This document shows positions 17,990 to 26,555 of a stretch of DNA of 64,000 nt, piece by piece. A program made the translations under genes and the position numbers. The DNA is from Sphingomonas faeni. Lineage in GTDB: Bacteria > Pseudomonadota > Alphaproteobacteria > Sphingomonadales > Sphingomonadaceae. The notes under the pieces were generated by a model. That model saw nothing but the letters and a program-made list of their open reading frames with translations. It searched no databases and was not told the DNA's origin. Numbering within the stretch: the stretch's first letter is position 1; each line of letters opens with the position of its first letter. Location of the stretch: assembly GCF_024273235.1 (NCBI RefSeq), contig NZ_JANBVH010000002.1:62001-126000 (forward strand). The letters run 5' to 3'.

Positions 17990-19419
17990 TTGATCGCCGG
18001 ATGCTCATTGCGGGCGCTGCGGCGCTCGGTGTCGCGGGACCGTTGCGGGCGGCTACGCCAACGTTCGTCAGCAAGCGCCCGAAGCCTGGCGATCGTCGCT
18101 ACACCAGCCGCGCGGTGGAGGCGGAGATCGCGCGCGTTTCCGCGAAGATCGCCGATCCCGAACTCGCCTGGATGTTCGGCAATTGCTATCCGAACACGCT
18201 CGACACGACGGTGTTCATGGGCGCGGTCGACGGCAAGCCCGATGCGTTCGTCATCACCGGCGATATCGACTGCATGTGGCTGCGCGACAGCTCGGCGCAG
18301 GTCCATCCGTATTTGCCGCTGGCCAAGCGCGATCCGGCGCTGCGGCAATTGTTCCGCGGGCTGATCGCGCGGCAGGCGCGGTGCATCCTGATCGATCCGT
18401 ACGCCAACGCGTTCATGCACGACCCCTCGGCAAAGACCGATCTGAGCTGGTCGCTGACCGACGACACGGTGATGAAGCCGGGCGTCGGCGAGCGGAAGTG
18501 GGAGATAGATTCGCTCTGCTACCCGATGTGGATCGCGCATGCCTATTGGCAGGCGACCGGCGACACCGCGCCGTTCGATGCGCTGTGGGCCGACGGCGCG
18601 CGCGCGTCGATCCGGACGTTCCGCGAGCAGCAGCGCAAGGACGGGCCGGGGCCGTATCGCTTCCGCCGGTCGTCGCCGATCGTCGGCGAGAGCATGGCGC
18701 TCGACGGCTATGGGCCGCCGTCGCGACCGGTCGGGCTGATCCATTGCGGGTTCCGGCCTTCGGACGATGCGTGCGTGCTCCCGTTCCTGATCCCGTCGAA
18801 CATCTTCGCGGTCCGCGCGCTGCGCCAGTTGGCGGAACTCGCGACGCGCGCCCGACCCGACGCTGCGCTGGCGGCGGATGCGACCGCGCTGGCCGACGAG
18901 GTCGAGGCGGCGTTGCGGTTGCACGGGCTGACCAAGGGTCCGGACGGCCAGCCGGTCTGGGCATACGAGGTCGATGGCTATGGCAACGCGATCTTCATGG
19001 ACGACGCCAATGTGCCGAGCCTGTCGGGGCTGGCGTATCTCGGCGCGGTGAAGGCCGACGATCCGCTCTGGCGGCGCACGGCGGCGCGCGCGTGGAGCAA
19101 GGACAACGCGTATTTCTTCACCGGCAAGGCGGCGGAGGGAATCGGGAGTCCGCATACCGGCCTGCGCGAGATCTGGCCGATGTCGATCGTGATGCACGCG
19201 CTGAACGCGCTCGAGACCGGCGATGACGCGACCGTCGCGCGGTCGCTGGCCGCGCTGAAGGCGACGCATGGCGGCACCGGGTTCATGCATGAATCCTTCA
19301 GCCAGGACGACGGCGCGAAGTTTACGCGGTCGTGGTTCGCCTGGGCCAACGGGCTGTTCGGCGAACTGATCGTCGACATCGCCGCCAAACGCCCCGCCCT
19401 TCTCGGAGCCCCCGCATGA
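17986..19419 (+). CDS. GH125 exo-alpha-1,6-mannosidase
   Basis: 477 aa, matching the GH125 (formerly DUF1237) family. These are metal-independent inverting exo-alpha-1,6-mannosidases of bacteria and fungi that trim N-glycan mannose arms. Family segments seen: WMFGNCYPNTLDTTVF, TGDIDCMWLRDSSAQV, DPYANAF, WEIDSLCYP, HCGFRPSDDA and GTGFMHESF. The N-terminus MIDRRMLIAGAAALG has a twin-arginine-like pair before a short hydrophobic segment, unlike the Sec signals of the preceding enzymes. ATGA overlaps on both sides tie it to the GH3 and GH92 genes. With GH92 it would remove alpha-mannoses before beta-mannosidase action. Confidence 0.92.
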   Translation: MIDRRMLIAGAAALGVAGPLRAATPTFVSKRPKPGDRRYTSRAVEAEIARVSAKIADPELAWMFGNCYPNTLDTTVFMGAVDGKPDAFVITGDIDCMWLRDSSAQVHPYLPLAKRDPALRQLFRGLIARQARCILIDPYANAFMHDPSAKTDLSWSLTDDTVMKPGVGERKWEIDSLCYPMWIAHAYWQATGDTAPFDALWADGARASIRTFREQQRKDGPGPYRFRRSSPIVGESMALDGYGPPSRPVGLIHCGFRPSDDACVLPFLIPSNIFAVRALRQLAELATRARPDAALAADATALADEVEAALRLHGLTKGPDGQPVWAYEVDGYGNAIFMDDANVPSLSGLAYLGAVKADDPLWRRTAARAWSKDNAYFFTGKAAEGIGSPHTGLREIWPMSIVMHALNALETGDDATVARSLAALKATHGGTGFMHESFSQDDGAKFTRSWFAWANGLFGELIVDIAAKRPALLGAPA

Positions 19420-21728
19420 CCATTTCCCGCCGTTCGCTTCTCGCCGGGAGCGGTGCGCTCGCGCTGACCGCGCGCGTCACCTTCGCCGCCCCGCTGCGCA
19501 CCACGGCCGCTCCCGATCTGTTCGTCGGGACCGGTGGTCACGGCCACACCTATCCGGGTGCGACGCTGCCTTTCGGGATGGTGCAGCTGAGCCCCGACAC
19601 CGATGTCGAGCGCTGGGATGCGTGTTCGGGGTATCACCGCACCGACACGTCGATCATGGGGTTCAGCCATACGCATCTGTCGGGCACCGGGATCGGTGAC
19701 ATGCTCGACGTGCTGGTAGTGCCGACGCGGGGCAAGGTGCAGCTGGTTCCGGGGACGCTCACCGATCCCGATGCGGGGTATCGCCAGCGCTTCTCCGCCG
19801 AACATGCCGAGCCGGGATATTACCGCGTGACGCTGGAATCGGGCGTGCGGGCGGAGCTGACCGTGACCGAGCGGACCGGCATCCAGCGCCATGTCTTCCC
19901 CTCGGGCGCGGGGCATATCCTGATCGATCTGTCGCACCTGATCCTCGACAAATGGGATCACGGCGTGCTGATCGACGATGCGTCGCTGGACGTGGACGCG
20001 ACCGGCATGCTGACCGGCAGCCGGCGCGTGTTCCGCTGGGCGAAGGGGCGGCGCATCCACTTCGCGATGCAGCTGTCGCGGAAACCCGACCGGATCGTGT
20101 TCTACGGCGATGGCGACGTCGCGCAGGGAGCGGGCGCCAAGGGCGTCGCGGGCAAGCGCGTCAAGGCGGTGCTGCATTATGACGACGCCGGCGCTGCGCC
20201 GATCGTGATCCGCACCGGCATCTCCGCGGTCGACGTCGCGGGCGCGCGCAAGAACCTGGCGGCCGAGGCGCGGCATTGGGATTTCGATCGCTACCGTGCC
20301 GATGCCTCCAAGCGCTGGGCGCCGGCACTCGCCGCCGTCAGTGTCGAGGGTGGTACGCCGGCGCAGCGCACGATCATGGCGAGCGCGCTGTACCACGCAC
20401 AGCTTGCGCCGACGCTCTTCTCGGATGTCGATGGGCGCTATGTCGGGCTCGACCGCAAGGTGCACAGCGTCACGGGGAAGGACCGCGCGTACAGCTCCTA
20501 TTCGATGTGGGACACGTATCGCGCGCTGCATCCGCTGCTGACGCTGATCGAACCCGAGCGGACCGCGGAGCTGGTCGGCGACCTGATCCGGCAGACGCAG
20601 CAGAGCCCGTACGGCCCGCCGGTCTGGCCTTTGCAGGGCGTCGAGACGGGATGCATGATCGGCTGGCATTCGGTGTCGGTGATGGCCGAGGCGCGCGCGA
20701 AGGGCGTACCCGCGAACTATGCCGCGGCGTGGCCGAACGTGCGCCGCCGCTCGTTCGATTTCGCGATGCCGACGATGGACAACAGCCTGGGGGTCAAGCC
20801 GTACGACACGCTGGGCTATGTGCCCGCGGACACGGTGTTCGAGTCGGTCTCGCGCACGCTCGAATATGCGTATGACGATTACGCGTCGGCGCATCTGGCG
20901 GATGCCGCGGGCGCGACTGCCGAGGCTGCGCGGTTGCGCAAGCGGAGCGGGAACTGGCGCAACGTGTTCGACGCGTCGATCGGGTTCGCGCGGCCGAAGC
21001 TCGAGAACGGTACATGGACCACACCGTACGATCCGATCGCGCTCGGCCATTCGTCGAAGTGGCGCGATTATACCGAGAGCAATGGCTGGCAGGCGACGTT
21101 CCTCAACCAGCACGATATCTACGGCCTGATCGCGGCGATGGGCGGCGATGCGAAGTTCGAGCAGAAGCTCGACGGCCTGTTCAACGCGCCGTCGATCCTG
21201 CCGAAGGATGCGCCGCCCGACATCAGCGGGCTGGTCGGGCAATATGCGCATGGCAACGAGCCTAGCCACCACGTCGCCTATATGTACGCCTATTGCGGCG
21301 CGGCTTGGAAGACGCAGGCGATGGTCCGGCGGCTGCTGACCGAGATGTACAAGGACGATCCCGACGGCATCATCGGCAACGACGATTGCGGGCAGATGAG
21401 CGCGTGGTTCGTGCTGAGCGCGCTTGGGCTGTATCCGGTCGATCCGGTGAGCGCGAACTATGTGCTCGGCTCGCCGCTGTTCGATCGGGCGGAGATGCGC
21501 GTTGGCAAGGGCAGGACGCTGGTCGTCGAGGCACGCGGCAATGCGGCGGACCGGCCTTACGTGCAGTCGGTGACGTGGAACGGCCGGCCTTGGACGAAGA
21601 GCTGGATCGCGCATGCCGATATCGTGCGCGGCGGTCGGCTCGTGTTCGAGATGGGCGACACGCCCAATCGTGATTTTGGCCGCGCGCCTGCCGATCGGCC
21701 GCCAGCAACCACCGGAGTTTCGCGATGA
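19416..21728 (+). CDS. GH92 alpha-mannosidase
   Basis: 770 aa. GH92 enzymes are calcium-dependent exo-alpha-mannosidases, mostly alpha-1,2 and sometimes 1,3, and are markers of high-mannose or N-glycan use in Bacteroidetes and some Proteobacteria. Diagnostic stretches: GTGGHGHTYPGATLPFGMVQ near the N-terminus, CSGYHRTDTSIMGFSHTHLS, and GNDDCGQMSAWFVLSALGLY with YVLGSPLF near the C-terminus. The signal starts MTISRRSLLAGSGALAL, a twin-arginine-like motif. Both ends overlap neighbours by 4 nt (ATGA). Only one GH92 is present, whereas comparable clusters often hold two, so linkage range may be broader or another copy lies elsewhere. Confidence 0.94.
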   Translation: MTISRRSLLAGSGALALTARVTFAAPLRTTAAPDLFVGTGGHGHTYPGATLPFGMVQLSPDTDVERWDACSGYHRTDTSIMGFSHTHLSGTGIGDMLDVLVVPTRGKVQLVPGTLTDPDAGYRQRFSAEHAEPGYYRVTLESGVRAELTVTERTGIQRHVFPSGAGHILIDLSHLILDKWDHGVLIDDASLDVDATGMLTGSRRVFRWAKGRRIHFAMQLSRKPDRIVFYGDGDVAQGAGAKGVAGKRVKAVLHYDDAGAAPIVIRTGISAVDVAGARKNLAAEARHWDFDRYRADASKRWAPALAAVSVEGGTPAQRTIMASALYHAQLAPTLFSDVDGRYVGLDRKVHSVTGKDRAYSSYSMWDTYRALHPLLTLIEPERTAELVGDLIRQTQQSPYGPPVWPLQGVETGCMIGWHSVSVMAEARAKGVPANYAAAWPNVRRRSFDFAMPTMDNSLGVKPYDTLGYVPADTVFESVSRTLEYAYDDYASAHLADAAGATAEAARLRKRSGNWRNVFDASIGFARPKLENGTWTTPYDPIALGHSSKWRDYTESNGWQATFLNQHDIYGLIAAMGGDAKFEQKLDGLFNAPSILPKDAPPDISGLVGQYAHGNEPSHHVAYMYAYCGAAWKTQAMVRRLLTEMYKDDPDGIIGNDDCGQMSAWFVLSALGLYPVDPVSANYVLGSPLFDRAEMRVGKGRTLVVEARGNAADRPYVQSVTWNGRPWTKSWIAHADIVRGGRLVFEMGDTPNRDFGRAPADRPPATTGVSR

Positions 21729-23704
21729 CGTTAGACCTGAACCGCCGCGTGTTGATCGCCGGTACGCTCGCTACCGCCGCTGCTGGCCGGGCGGGTGCCG
21801 CTGCCCCGGTCGGTGCGCCCAAGCCCTGGGGGGCGACGCCGAGCGTCCGCCAGCTCGCGTGGCACAAGCGCGAGCGCTACGGCTTCGTCCACTTCACGCT
21901 GAACACCTGGACCGACAAGGAATGGGGCTATGGCGACGAGGACCCCAAGCTGTTCGACCCTACCGCGTTCGACCCGGACCAGATCGTCGCGGCGGCGAAA
22001 AGCGCGGGGCTGACCGGCCTCGTCCTGACCGCCAAGCACCATGACGGCTTCTGCCTCTGGCCGACCAAACTCACCGAGCATTGCATCCGCAACAGCCCGT
22101 ACAAGGGCGGCAAGGGCGACATCGTCCGCGAACTGGGCGACGCGTGCCGGCGCGGCGGGATATCCTACGGGCTGTATCTGTCGCCCTGGGATCGCAACCG
22201 AGCCGATTACGGCACGCCTGCGTATATCGACTATTTCCGTGCGCAGCTGACCGATCTCTGCACCAATTACGGCGAATTGTTCGAAGTGTGGTTCGACGGC
22301 GCGAACGGTGGCGACGGCTATTATGGCGGCGCGCGCGAGGCGCGGAAGATCGATGCGCCGAAATATTACAACTGGCCGTCGATCATTGCGCTGGTCCATA
22401 AATTGCAGCCGATGGCGTGCACCTTCGATCCGCTCGGCGCGGATATCCGCTGGGTCGGCAACGAGGACGGGCGCGCGGGCGATCCGTGCTGGCCGACGAT
22501 GCCGAACCATCCGTACGTCCAGAGCGAGGGCAATTCCGGCGTGCGCGGGGCGCCGCTATGGTGGCCGGCGGAGACCAACACGTCGATCCGTCCGGGCTGG
22601 TTCTATCATGCCGACGAGGATCTGCAGGTGAAGTCGCCGCAGCGGCTGATGCAGTTCCACGACGAGTCGGTCGGGCGTGGCACCAACATGATGCTCAACC
22701 TGCCGCCCGATCGCCGCGGGCTGATCGCCGAGCCCGATCTCGCGTCGCTGAAATCGTTCGGCGATGCGTTGCGGGCGAGCTTTGCGACCGATCTGGCGAA
22801 GGGCGCGGTGGCGAGCGGACCGTCGCGTGGGGGCCGGTTCGCACCGGCCAACGTGCTCGACGGCAATCCCGAGACCTATTGGAGCACGCCCGATGCGATG
22901 AAGACGCCGTCGCTGGTGCTCGATCTGCCACCGGGACGCCGCTTCGACCTGATCCGGATCCGCGAGGCGCTGGCGCTCGGCGTGCGCGTGACGAAGTTCG
23001 CGATCGATGTAGCGGACGCCAAGGGCGCGTGGCGCGAGGTCGCGGTGCACGAGTGCATCGGTGCGCAGCGGATCATCCGCCTGCCCGAGCCTGTCACGGC
23101 GCGGCGCCTGCGGTTGCGGATCGTCGAGGCGCCGGCATGCCCGGCGATCACCGAGCTGTCCCTGTTCCTGAGCGTCGCGCCGGTCGCGGTCGTCGCATCG
23201 CAGGCGGTGGGTAACAAGATCATCTCGAAGACCGGGTGGACGATCGCCGGGGCGACGCAAGGCGGTTCGGCGTCGCTCGATCCCGCCAAGGCGATGTCGC
23301 TGGCCGGTGCAATGAAGCCGCCGCTGGCCGGCGCCGAGGCGGTGCTCGACGACGACCTCGCCACCGTCTGGACGACGCCCGCGCCGACGCAGACCAGCCC
23401 GGTCATCCTGATGATCGACATGGGCAAGGCGGAGGACGTCGCCGGGTTCAGCCTGACCCCGACCCGCCACGCGCTGCCCGACGCGGGCCCGCCGGGGCGC
23501 TACCGCGTCGAGACGAGCGTCGACGGCAAGATCTGGACGCCGGCCGAAGAGGGGGAATTCGGCAACATCGCCTATGCCCGCGCGACGCAGCGCATCACCT
23601 TCGCAAAGGCGCGGCAGGCGCGGTATCTGATGCTGGGCTTTACGCGGGTGGCGACGGATCAGCCGAAGATGGCGATTGCGGGGATCGGGGCCTTCCGGCC
23701 CTGA
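21725..23704 (+). CDS. GH29 alpha-L-fucosidase with C-terminal F5/8-type domains
   Basis: 659 aa. Retaining alpha-L-fucosidase, periplasmic; expected to cleave alpha-1,3/1,4-fucose from the core or Lewis-type antennae. GH29 features: ERYGFVHFTLNTWTDKEWG, LTAKHHDGFCLWPT, SYGLYLSPWDRN and EVWFDGANGG, where Asp about 191 is the nucleophile. The half after residue ~370 holds two discoidin/F5-8 type C-like modules (for example NVLDGNPETYWST and AVLDDDLATVWTT), common sugar-binding appendages of GH29. The N-terminus LNRRVLIAG is twin-arginine-like. It is the last gene of the eight-enzyme run, and an R1 repeat starts 11 nt after the stop and may serve as terminator. Confidence 0.93.
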   Translation: MTLDLNRRVLIAGTLATAAAGRAGAAAPVGAPKPWGATPSVRQLAWHKRERYGFVHFTLNTWTDKEWGYGDEDPKLFDPTAFDPDQIVAAAKSAGLTGLVLTAKHHDGFCLWPTKLTEHCIRNSPYKGGKGDIVRELGDACRRGGISYGLYLSPWDRNRADYGTPAYIDYFRAQLTDLCTNYGELFEVWFDGANGGDGYYGGAREARKIDAPKYYNWPSIIALVHKLQPMACTFDPLGADIRWVGNEDGRAGDPCWPTMPNHPYVQSEGNSGVRGAPLWWPAETNTSIRPGWFYHADEDLQVKSPQRLMQFHDESVGRGTNMMLNLPPDRRGLIAEPDLASLKSFGDALRASFATDLAKGAVASGPSRGGRFAPANVLDGNPETYWSTPDAMKTPSLVLDLPPGRRFDLIRIREALALGVRVTKFAIDVADAKGAWREVAVHECIGAQRIIRLPEPVTARRLRLRIVEAPACPAITELSLFLSVAPVAVVASQAVGNKIISKTGWTIAGATQGGSASLDPAKAMSLAGAMKPPLAGAEAVLDDDLATVWTTPAPTQTSPVILMIDMGKAEDVAGFSLTPTRHALPDAGPPGRYRVETSVDGKIWTPAEEGEFGNIAYARATQRITFAKARQARYLMLGFTRVATDQPKMAIAGIGAFRP

Positions 23705-23715
23705 CTGCTAATCTC

Positions 23716-23840
23716 GATCCTCCCCCGCAAGGGGGAGGTGTCGCCGAAGGTGACGGAGGGGGAGGACACGGAACCGAGGTTACCCTTTCCTCCCCCTCCG
23801 TCTGGCAAGGGCCAGCCACCTCCCCCTGGCGGGGGAGGAA
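23716..23840. repeat. R1 composite palindromic repeat, copy A
   Basis: About 125 bp bounded by inverted CCTCCCCC(G) arms. Inside are two different modules facing each other: a GCCGAAGGTGACGGAGGGGG module on the left and, inverted, a TGGCTGG-type module on the right. The same element occurs at 50355, 56624 and 57819. It follows the glycosidase operon and could fold into a long terminator-like stem. Confidence 0.8.
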
Positions 23841-23910
23841 CAGAGTAAGGGCTGGGCTCGCCGGCTTCGATCGGGCATGGCGTCCCGCGGCAGCACGGGT
23901 GGGCGAACGG

Positions 23911-25305
23911 ATGGACGACAGAACAACGATGCCGCGGATCGCGGGGCCCGAGGATCATGTCGTCGTGGTCGGCGGCGGCTTTTCGGGCGCGCTGTTCGCG
24001 GTCAACCTGATGCGCCACGAGGGCCCCCGCGTGACGCTGATCGAGCGCCGCGACCGGCAGCTCGCACGCGGTGTCGCCTATAGCGCGGCGCATCCCGATC
24101 ACCTGCTCAACGTCCGCGCGGGCAACATGAGCGCGCTGCCCGACGATCCCGATCATTTCGTGCGCTGGCTGGAGGCGCACGGCAAGGGCGACCGCAAGAC
24201 CTTCGTCCCGCGCACCACCTATGGCGCGTATCTGCGCGAACTGCTGGATGCGGCGATCGCGGACTCGGACGGCCGGCTGGCGCATGTCGAGGGCGAGGTC
24301 TGCGCGATCGATCCGGTGACCGGCGACGGCGTTACGCTGACGATGGCGGACGGGCGGACGATCGCCGCCGATACCGCCGTGCTCGCGCTCGGCAATCTGC
24401 CACCGCACACGCCGCCGGGCCTGAAGCCGGAGGCCTTGCCAGCGGGCGTGTATTGCGCGGACCCGTGGGCGGCCGACCTCGCCGAAGGGTTGGGCGCGGA
24501 CGACACGGTAGTGCTGGTCGGAACCGGGCTGACCGCGATCGACGCAGCGCTGTTGCTCGATGCGCAAGGGTTCGCAGGCCACATCCTCGCCACCTCGCGC
24601 CGCGGATTGTCGCCCCGCCGCCATGTCGACGGCGCGCCTGCGCACCGCGGTGTCTCGGACAAGCCGCAGGGCGGGCTGACCGACCTCGTCCGCCACGTCC
24701 GTGCAAGGGCCGCAGTCGAAGGCTGGCGGTGCGCGGTGGACGAGCTTCGCCCGGTCACCCAGATGCTGTGGTCGGCCGCGTCGCAAGACCTGCGCGGCCG
24801 TTTCCTCCGTCATCTGCGCCCCTATTGGGACGTCCATCGTCACCGCCTCGCGCCGGCCGTCGCCGACCGCGTCGAGGCGCTTGTCGCGACCGGCCGACTG
24901 ACCTTCGCCGCGGGCAAGATCGTCTCCGCCGAGGCCGACGGGCGCCACGCAAAGCTGACCTGGCGACCACGCGGCGAAACCGCCACCGTCGTTACACGCG
25001 CCGCGCGGATCGTGAACTGCACCGGGCCGCAGGGCGATCTTTTGCGCTCCGAAGAACCGCTCGTGAAGCACCTGCTCGCCGCCGGACTGATCCGACCCGA
25101 TCCGCTGCGGCTCGGCGTCGACGTCGATGCGCAATCGCGCGCGATCCGCCACGACGGCACGCCCGACGACCGAATCCACTGCATCGGCCCGATGACCCGC
25201 GGCGGGCTGTGGGAAGTGGTCGCCGTGCCCGACATCCGCGTCCAGAGCTGGGACCTCGCGCGCCGGCTGTCGAACGCGCAATGGGTCGGCGGCGAAGGGC
25301 TTTGA
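23911..25305 (+). CDS. FAD/NAD(P)-binding protein (COG4529-like)
   Basis: 464 aa from ATG 23911; an in-frame ATG at 23929 is an alternative. An N-terminal Rossmann fold, VVVVGGGFSGALFAVNL, is followed by IERR (acidic end of strand 2), a second nucleotide-binding segment VVLVGTGLTAIDAALLL around 195-215, and an ATSRRGLSPRRH segment. This matches the YdhS-like FAD-NAD(P) family of uncharacterised flavoproteins, some near iron-uptake or hydroxylase genes. No membrane segment or signal peptide is seen, so it is cytoplasmic. The R1 repeat separates it from the glycosidase operon, and nothing ties it to glycan use. Substrate unknown. Confidence 0.8.
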   Translation: MDDRTTMPRIAGPEDHVVVVGGGFSGALFAVNLMRHEGPRVTLIERRDRQLARGVAYSAAHPDHLLNVRAGNMSALPDDPDHFVRWLEAHGKGDRKTFVPRTTYGAYLRELLDAAIADSDGRLAHVEGEVCAIDPVTGDGVTLTMADGRTIAADTAVLALGNLPPHTPPGLKPEALPAGVYCADPWAADLAEGLGADDTVVLVGTGLTAIDAALLLDAQGFAGHILATSRRGLSPRRHVDGAPAHRGVSDKPQGGLTDLVRHVRARAAVEGWRCAVDELRPVTQMLWSAASQDLRGRFLRHLRPYWDVHRHRLAPAVADRVEALVATGRLTFAAGKIVSAEADGRHAKLTWRPRGETATVVTRAARIVNCTGPQGDLLRSEEPLVKHLLAAGLIRPDPLRLGVDVDAQSRAIRHDGTPDDRIHCIGPMTRGGLWEVVAVPDIRVQSWDLARRLSNAQWVGGEGL

Positions 25306-25485
25306 GCACGCTCGGGCGGCTGTTGCGCCGACTTTGACGATACGCCGGGCGTAATTTTCGACAATACTACGCGAAACATACGCGCTGGCCCGGCAATCGA
25401 TCTCGAATTGCTACGCTCCGCACGCCTAATTGCCAGTCCTCGCGGCCCGCCACTCTTCCGGCAGGGACCGCGCATGGGGATAGCA

Positions 25486-26346
25486 ATGCACAGTCTTCGT
25501 TTCGTCGCCGGCCTAGTTCTAACGGGCGGTATCCTGACCGGTCTCGCCACGCCCGCGTTCGCGCAGGATACCGCGCCGTCTTCTCCCGTCACCGTCTCCG
25601 GTTCGGTGACGCTCGCGACCGACTACCGCCTGCGCGGCGTGTCGCAGTCGGACAAGGACGGCGCGATCCAGGGCGGGCTGACGATCGCGCACCAGAGCGG
25701 CGTGTATGTCGGCGCCTGGGGTTCGAACCTGTCGGGCTGGGGCACGTTCGGCGGCTCGAACATGGAGCTCGATCTGATCGGCGGCTACAAGCACAAGCTC
25801 GCCGGCAACGCGACGCTCGACGTCGGCCTGACCTGGTACATGTATCCGGGCGGCGCCTCGAAGACGGATTACGCCGAGCCTTATGTGAAGCTCAGTGGCA
25901 CGACCGGCCCGGCGACGCTGACCGCCAGCGCCTTTTATGCGCCGAAACAGCAGGCGCTCGGCAAATGGTATCGCACCGGCGCCGATGCCGCAGTGGGCGT
26001 CTATACCAATCCCGGCGCCAAGACCGACAATCTCTACCTCACCGGCGACGGCGCGTTCGCGATTGCCGGCACGCCGGTCACCGCCAAGGCGCATATCGGC
26101 CATAGCTGGGGCAATGACGGCCTCGGCCCCAACGCGACCAGCGTGACGCCGACCGGCGACTATTGGGATTGGTCGCTGGGTGCGGACACTACGTATAAAA
26201 CTCTGACCTTCAACGTCAGCTATGTCGACACCGACATCACGCGTCGCAGTGCAGCGTATCTCCAGCCGAGCTTCTCCCGCGGACAGGACGGCACCGGATC
26301 GATTGCCGACGGCACGATCGTCGCCTCCCTCACCGCCGCGTTCTGA
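25486..26346 (+). CDS. TorF-family outer-membrane porin
   Basis: 286 aa. The ATG at 25486 is preferred over 25474 because GGGGA sits at a good Shine-Dalgarno distance. Signal peptide ends ATPAFAQ. The mature part begins VTVSGSVTLATDYRLRGVSQSDKD and continues as aromatic-rich amphipathic strands to a C-terminal Phe, as in the TorF/Gcw_chp family of putative porins of Sphingomonads and Caulobacter. It ends 13 nt before the next small gene and is followed without a terminator by kdp genes. It probably belongs to the same transcript and may supply outer-membrane permeability under potassium or osmotic stress. Substrate unknown. Confidence 0.85.
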   Translation: MHSLRFVAGLVLTGGILTGLATPAFAQDTAPSSPVTVSGSVTLATDYRLRGVSQSDKDGAIQGGLTIAHQSGVYVGAWGSNLSGWGTFGGSNMELDLIGGYKHKLAGNATLDVGLTWYMYPGGASKTDYAEPYVKLSGTTGPATLTASAFYAPKQQALGKWYRTGADAAVGVYTNPGAKTDNLYLTGDGAFAIAGTPVTAKAHIGHSWGNDGLGPNATSVTPTGDYWDWSLGADTTYKTLTFNVSYVDTDITRRSAAYLQPSFSRGQDGTGSIADGTIVASLTAAF

Positions 26347-26359
26347 AAGGACCCGAGCC

Positions 26360-26443
26360 ATGCAGGACCTACTCTGGATAGCGATCATGGTCGGGCTGGT
26401 GGCGATGACTCTCGCCTATGTCCGCCTGTGCGACAACGCGTGA
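26360..26443 (+). CDS. 27-aa single-span membrane peptide upstream of kdpF
   Basis: ATG 26360 follows an AAAGGA Shine-Dalgarno stretch at about 9 nt. The peptide begins MQDLLWIAIMVGLVAMTLAY and ends VRLCDNA: one transmembrane helix and a short Cys-containing tail. It lies 13 nt after the porin and 10 nt before kdpF. It is not KdpF, which follows separately and has the canonical end. Its size, RBS and tight spacing argue it is translated, and a role as an accessory subunit or regulator of Kdp is possible but unproven. I do not recognise a named family with certainty. Confidence 0.6.
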   Translation: MQDLLWIAIMVGLVAMTLAYVRLCDNA

Positions 26444-26453
26444 GGACGCAGCC

Positions 26454-26543
26454 ATGACCCTCGACCTCTGGCTCGCCGCGATCGTCGCGCTCGGGCTGCT
26501 GTTTTATCTCGTGGCGGTGCTGATCCGTCCCGAACGCTTTTAG
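26454..26543 (+). CDS. kdpF: KdpF, small subunit of the potassium-transporting ATPase
   Basis: 29 aa, the same length as E. coli KdpF. It has one hydrophobic helix (LAAIVALGLLFYLVAVL) and the typical C-terminal RPERF. It is preceded by GAGG and followed 12 nt later by kdpA. KdpF is a lipid-like stabiliser of the inner-membrane KdpABC complex. Too small for routine gene calling, but position and terminal motif make it secure. Confidence 0.93.
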   Translation: MTLDLWLAAIVALGLLFYLVAVLIRPERF

Positions 26544-26555
26544 GAGCGCGCTCCC

